Shown here one piece after another: positions 19,089-24,159 of a stretch of 24,159 bases of DNA. Numbering within the stretch: the stretch's first letter is position 1; every line of letters begins with the position of its first letter. The DNA lies in the NCBI GenBank assembly GCA_001579985.1, contig LRSR01012979.1, forward strand, positions 1-24,159, in the 5' to 3' direction. The position numbers and the translations under genes were made by a program. Below the pieces are notes generated by a model. That model was not told the origin of the DNA, made no database searches, and worked only from the letters and a program-made list of their open reading frames with translations. Source of the DNA: Hypsibius dujardini (Eukaryota; Tardigrada; Eutardigrada; Parachela; Hypsibiidae).

Positions 19089-20059
19089 CCTCTGCGACAA
19101 CTTGGCTGACGCTACAGACCGTGTGCCAGGGCGCTCAGCATCCGAGTGTGGGAAGAGGGAGATTTTGAGGATGGAAAAAAGGAGTCCTCCATATGCAGGA
19201 AAAATTCTCCAGCCCAGAGCGCGTCTGGATGGACGACCTGAAAACGGGGAAATCCAAACGATCCACTCGAATCTGCCCCGGGGAGAGGGAAGGGAAATTG
19301 GAGATTTAATTGATAAACATTCAGCCTAAAGGAGGGACGTTGTTGAAAATGAAGACAGAAATAGATGTAAGAAGAGAAATGATTTTCTTCAGTGCGAATA
19401 TATGACACGGTTGATGTAGAAACGAGTTATTTTCTCATTGATACGGGAGTACGAGAAGAGCGATTTCTACTGTGACGTTCCTGTAGTGAATCCAACGTTC
19501 CTTTTCTCACATTCACTCGTCAGAATTGTTCCTTCACTCTGTCGACTTGTTCTTGCCGTCTATTGAAGTGTTCCCTTGCTACTTTGTTCTTTCGTTATGT
19601 TACTCGTCCTTCCACGCACCAGCTTCACCTCGTTGTTCCTTCTTGTTCGCGCGCGAACACAAGTCCTATTCTTTTAATCAATCAATCAATCAATCGATCA
19701 ATCGATCAAACAACTTTATACTCCCAATTCAAACATATGAAATGTCGCATCAACTCAAAGCTTCCGCATCATTTCCTGAAAGTTGGAATGTGTGCCTGAT
19801 AATCTCAAATAAAATTAACCCCTGAGAAAAAAGGTGCGCAGTGGGAGGAGAACACGCAGGAAAGCCTGTCAAGTTCGATGTTCTATCAGTGCTGTCTAAC
19901 TTTAAAAAAAGGAACAAAACGCAGGCATAAACAAAAAATAAAAGTGCTCTGCATGCTGTGACTCATTCTCTCTCTCTGTCTCAGAAAAAAAGAACATCTT
20001 TGTCCGAAAAAAAAACGAACAACATCCGTGAAAGTAACGTGCGGGGAGCGTTTGTTCCT
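19089..20059. other. Spacer between T-box 3' end and SIKE1/FGFR1OP2 5' end
   Basis: About 970 bp between two minus-strand genes in tandem. It should hold the T-box 3' UTR and the downstream gene's promoter. An AATC run lies at about 19677-19706. No coding exon, hairpin element or clear poly(A) signal was found. Confidence 0.5.
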
Positions 20060-20800
20060 TTACTGCGGCGTTCGGTTCAGCGTGTTCGCCGCCTGTGGAA
20101 CATAGGGATTGAGGCTGTAGTTGACGGCAGCGGTCTGATAGGCCGTCGCGGCAGGTCCCCCGAACAACCACGACGCCGGGTAGAAGTAGTTCATGTAGTT
20201 CTGCGCCATATACTGCTGTTGCCAGGCCGGAGGGAACGAGTGCTGCTGCGGCTGCTGGAACAGATGGCTGGTGCTGGGAGGGCTTCCGGCATTGCTGGAC
20301 GAGCCGGCTGTTGAACAAAACGGGAACATGGATAGGGCGGCCATGGAGGCGGGGCTGCAGCTGGAGTCAGGCAGCGGGGACAGGCTCTTCTCCTCCTCGT
20401 CCGACTGGGAGAGCTTGAGGAACTTGTGCGACTCAATGCGACGCTGATGATGGGCGTGGTCGTCCATGTCACTGGAGTGGGAGCGTTTGCCTGACCAGCG
20501 TTCCTCCGAGGCTTTGGAGGAGTTGCCGAGGCTGGAGGTGCTGCCGGATGGATGGCGAAGGTCTCGGAAGCCTTTAGCGAAGGGGTTGTTATCGATCTTC
20601 AGCCGGGTGATCTGTTCGTTCTGGTAGGCAGTCACTGTATATGGAACAAACAGAGGATCAGTGAAATATCTGCATGCTCATCTGTCTGATTGTCTGTCTG
20701 TCTGTCTGTCCGTTTAAATGCCTGCCTGCCTGCCTGTCTGTCTGTTTGTCTGTTTGTCTGCCTGCCTGCCTGCCTGCCTGCCTGTCTGTCTGTCTGTCTG

Positions 20801-20833
<33 letters not shown>

Positions 20834-22214
20834 GTCTGTCAACTATGTCTTTTTGTCCGTTTGTCTGACCAAATGCCTCTCTGTATAACCTGTCTATCCA
20901 AGTCTGACTGACTACCACTGCGCTTGTTATGCCTGTCTGTGCGTCCTGTCTGTTTGTCTATCTGTCTGTCTGTACTACCTGCCTATCCATGTCTGACTAC
21001 CACTGTGCTTGCCGTGCATGCCTGCCTGGGTGTCTCTCTGGAAGTCTGTCTGATGGGATTTTCTGCTTGAATTCACATGCCATACATTATTGTATGGGGT
21101 CAGTAATTAACGCCAGGTCGCTAAAATCTGTCGAGAGAGCTCTTAAAACAGCTTCCGGTGACGTACCGGCAATGAAGACCGTTTCCGGGAAGGTCATCGT
21201 GTTGAATGCGCGGTAATTGAAGTTCATCATATCCTCCACCCGTATGATGTGGACACGCGGCTGGTACTTGTGCATGGAATTGAGGATAATCTACGGGACG
21301 GAAATATCAGCCATTAGTAAAGGACAATCAGCCACCAACGGTCTGCGAAAGGGACGCGCGCGTACCTGTCCGTTGGAGTCGAAGTTGTTGTTGGTCAGCT
21401 TGACCTTGTTGAAGGAGATGGCCTGTCGCATCCACTGCGCGCCAGTCGCCGGGGAATCGGGATGGATGTAGGAGCGGCCGTGACAGTGGGGATCGGCCTT
21501 GCCGGATCCGACCCATTCCGATGAGTGGAACTTGTAGCGCACGTCGTCCACAGGCATCACCTGCCAAATTGAAAGAACGGTCATAAGAATTCACGGCCAA
21601 CCAAAACGGCACGTGAAACCGAATCTCGTGCCTGTCTGTCTGTATGTGTCCGCCTGCCTTCAAGCTTGTTGGTTTGCCTGTCTGTATATCTGCCTGAAGC
21701 TTTGTTGGTCTGTTGATATGTCTGTCTGCTTGTCTCACTGAATGTAAGAAAGATTGTCCGGTTGTCTTGAAGCTTGTCTTACAAGATTCTCTGTCTGCCT
21801 TAAAGTTGATTGGTTGTCTGTCTGTATTTCAGATAAATGCTTGCAGGTCTGTCTATTTGTCTGCCTCGAAGCTTGCTAGCTTATCTGTATGCATGTCTGC
21901 CTGTCTCACAGATTGCCTTAAAGCTGTCGAACTGTCAGTCTGCCTGTCAGTCTGTCAGTCTGTCTATATGTCTGTCTATATGTCTGTCTGTCTGTCTGTC
22001 TATTATGCTGTTTATATACTTAGCTCTCTGTCTGTCTGTCTGGCATTTTCCGATTGTCTTGTTGAATACGTATGTCCGAAAAATGCCGCTATTTTTTACG
22101 ACCACTTCACGTTTGGCATCCTACAGAGACGCGCCACTTACATCGATTATGACATAGTAGCGGGCGGTCTTCTCCAGCCCCGTGACGGACATCTTGATCA
22201 CCGGGAACATTCGC
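20060..22214 (-). CDS. T-box transcription factor, TBX2/3-like (5' exons beyond window)
   Basis: Four 3' exons: 22214-22142, 21560-21366, 21290-21167 and 20634-20060, with phases consistent at every junction. They encode most of a T-box from [20 protein letters not shown] onward: [82 protein letters not shown] and [11 protein letters not shown]. The spacing between QPR and FPET equals that of TBX2/3, and the DDxRYKFHxSxW block also points there; TBX20 is the main alternative. The C-terminal ~170 residues are Ser-rich, then Gln/Tyr-rich ([20 protein letters not shown]). Known role: sequence-specific developmental regulator binding T-half-sites. The N-terminal part of the T-box (LWxxFHxxGTEMIITKxG) must lie right of the window. 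Only the 75 bp intron lacks a repeat. Confidence 0.93.
20683..21055. repeat. (TCTG)n/(CCTG)n array with ~90 bp duplication, T-box last intron
   Basis: Tetranucleotide array in the 532 bp intron 20635-21166. Embedded in it, ACCTGTCTATCCAAGTCTGA (20888 on) recurs as ACCTGCCTATCCATGTCTGA (20977 on). Both copies continue into a CTACCACTG-GCTTG-TGCCTG segment. Confidence 0.88.
21628..22045. repeat. (TCTG)n array with GAAGCTTG-type interspersed motif, T-box intron
   Basis: TCTG units are interrupted at irregular spacing by a recurring block such as TTCAAGCTTG, CTGAAGCTTTG, TTGAAGCTTG, CTCGAAGCTTG and CTTAAAGCTG. This is a degenerate higher-order repeat in the 581 bp intron 21561-22141. Confidence 0.82.
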
Positions 22215-22486
22215 CTGTGAATAACCAGAAACGACGACACATGACAAACACGCCCATAAAAATGAGACTCCCTACCACCCACACGCACATCATCAATCCC
22301 ATACCCAGTACACACGTCAATCCACCCATCCGACCAATTATCAAATTTTACGCCGCTAAATATTTCATTCGCGGTACTATGTACAACCGGGCTGGGGAGG
22401 CATTTTGCAATTAGCGCACGACCCGTTAATGGCACCGACGGCGGCCGCCGCCGCGAACGGTGTTTAGACAAAGAACGAATAATGTG

Positions 22487-22564
22487 CCTGTCTGTCTATC
22501 TGTCTGTCTGTCAGAGATATAGCCAACTCATTCCTCAAGCCAGGTGTCTGTCTGTCTGTTTGTA

Positions 22565-22615
<51 letters not shown>

Positions 22616-22656
22616 ATGTCTGTCTGTCTGTCTGTATGTCTGTATGTCTGTCTATA
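22487..22656. repeat. (TCTG)n array
   Basis: TCTG array with scattered TGTATGTC variants; the longest pure run is at about 22565-22612. Confidence 0.92.
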
Positions 22657-23289
22657 ATATAGCAGGGACGACCATTTTCCGGTTAGTCCCGCCATATATC
22701 CGGCACGAGGGATTTTCCGGCTAAGTGGTGATCCATCTCACACAGACAAAGACACAGCGACCAATTACCTGATTGACTCGTCCTCTACGTACCGAGAGCG
22801 CCGGCATTAAAACTTCACATGCCTCAATAAACTAAGCTGCTGTGTCGGGAAGCTCATAAATGACGGTCGGAATATTTCCGGCACATATAACGTACACATA
22901 CGGACGGACGGATGAGGGGGGGGGAGATCACGGATATCAAAGACAGCGCAGTGATTAGTGCCGGTCACTAATTGGCTGTGGACACGGAATAAAGGTGAAA
23001 ATGTATATTGAGGAGCAGTCGTGATCTGGGCCATATTTTGCCCGAGCGGCGCGGCGACCCATTCAGGCATGACAGACACAAAGTGTTCTCATAATTTGGG
23101 GCGTTATGAAATTGGAAGATAGCTATACGGGCAGACAGATAGACGTGAAATATTTAGCTGGAGATATGGGATAAGCCGCATTTAGTGCCTGAATTCCCAT
23201 GACCATATGCTAGAGGAACGTCTGCTCTGAATAATGATAGCGTGTCGCTTTAGTTTGAGTCTGATTCGAGAAAACTTTGGTACTTACAG

Positions 23290-23331
23290 TCAGGCCACAG
23301 ACAGTCAGACAGACAAACAGGAAGACAAGCC

Positions 23332-23421
<90 letters not shown>

Positions 23422-23424
23422 TAG
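23290..23424. repeat. (CAGA)n array
   Basis: CAGA array, purest at about 23339-23415, in the opposite orientation to the TCTG array at 22487-22656 of the same intron. Confidence 0.92.
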
Positions 23425-23736
23425 AAGACAGTCAGACATGGTGCGTCTAAGACAAAACAGATAGCCAGGCCAAAGGACTCTCCCCCTTCCAAGACCAAGG
23501 CAGTTCTTTATTGACAGACTTCAGAAAACTGGATTGAGATCGCGAGACTGATGGGGCCGGGGATTACGACACCGGCCCATTCTAGTCGTTACAATTAGGA
23601 ACAAGGAGCGAAGGGGAATGGAGAAAGATGAGCCATCACAACGAACCGCAGACGCGCCACTGCCTTAATCAAACACGGCGCCAGTAAGGCAGACAATCAG
23701 TTGCCTGCCTGTCTTATATAGCGCCAAGATATCTAT

Positions 23737-23776
23737 GTCTAAGTCTGTGTCTAAGTCTGTGTCTAAGTCTGTGTCT
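23737..23776. repeat. 12 bp tandem repeat (GTCTAAGTCTGT)n
   Basis: Just over three copies of GTCTAAGTCTGT, apparently derived from the TCTG theme. Confidence 0.85.
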
Positions 23777-24044
23777 TGACCACTGTCTACACATGTGTCC
23801 CCCTGAGTCGTTATTAGAGTCTTTTGGCGGCTCACGCTTCTGTTAATTACCCCATGAGTCATACCCTACCACCTCCCCATCCCGCCCACTAATTAATGGT
23901 CACAACTTGTTACGTCCAAAAGGGCTTCGCCGCCGCTGCACTTCCTTTAGAGAGAGTGCGCCCCCAAAAAAAGCACGGGTCCAATAAATACGAGACCGCA
24001 TTTAAACGATCACAGTGACACAAGACAACCCACTCCGACCTGTG

Positions 24045-24159
24045 TGCTCCGTGTGTGTGGGTCTGTGTATGGGTCTGCGTGCGGGTCTGTGTATGGGTCT
24101 GTGTATGGGTCTGTGTATGGGTCTGTGTGTGGGTCTGTCTATGGGTCTGTGTGTGGGTC
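24045..24159. repeat. 12 bp minisatellite (GGGTCTGTGTAT)n at right edge
   Basis: About nine copies of a 12 bp unit (GGGTCTGTGTAT with TGTG, TGCG or TCTA variants) running to and presumably past the window end. Confidence 0.9.

Larger units (their letters stand above)
22215..24159. other. Long 5' intron of the T-box gene, continuing off the right edge
   Basis: Everything right of the 22214 acceptor appears to be intron, because no exon encoding the T-box N-terminus was found on the minus strand. It is at least 1.9 kb, the longest in the window. It contains the TCTG, CAGA and two 12 bp arrays listed separately, and a region near 22665-22900 with several GC-poor TATAT/CCGG patches. Confidence 0.55.

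Overview
The window is nuclear DNA from an intron-rich, gene-dense invertebrate animal. Seven protein genes of typical metazoan families sit in 24 kb: an ERI1-type 3'-5' exonuclease, the glycine-cleavage T protein AMT, a PEX13-like peroxisomal membrane protein, the bZIP factor CREBL2, the ELM2-SANT corepressor MIER1, a SIKE1/FGFR1OP2-type STRIPAK coiled-coil protein and a T-box factor closest to TBX2/3. There are no bacterial operons, CRISPR arrays, rRNA or convincing tRNA genes. The species cannot be named from this sequence. Gene models were built by hand from conserved protein blocks, GT-AG borders and matching intron phases.

Layout, left to right: ERI1 (-, runs off the left edge) is divergent from AMT (+) across about 1 kb holding two adjacent TA-flanked hairpin elements. 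AMT converges on the PEX13-like gene (-), with a ~425 bp foldback element between the two 3' ends. The PEX13-like gene is divergent from CREBL2 (+). A 2.6 kb A+T-rich spacer with two more inverted-repeat elements precedes MIER1 (+). MIER1 converges on the SIKE1/FGFR1OP2 gene (-), and a second copy of the same foldback family lies between those 3' ends. A T-box gene (-) follows; its 5' exons lie beyond the right edge.

The striking feature is the non-coding architecture. The measurable introns fall into two classes: short ones (59-135 bp) with no repeat, and long ones (288 bp and up), each carrying a (GATT)n/(AATC)n array, a (TCTG)n/(CAGA)n array or a foldback hairpin. At least eight different inverted-repeat structures occur. 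A decayed reverse-transcriptase remnant lies antisense in a SIKE1/FGFR1OP2 intron and is followed closely by an (AATC)n array. Several start codons lie 2-25 nt downstream of a 3' splice-acceptor-like sequence, which would fit spliced-leader trans-splicing or short 5' UTR introns.

The genes have unrelated roles (small-RNA/histone-mRNA decay, glycine catabolism, peroxisome import, transcription, chromatin, signalling scaffold, development). Nothing suggests a shared pathway; this looks like ordinary compact metazoan gene order invaded by repeats.
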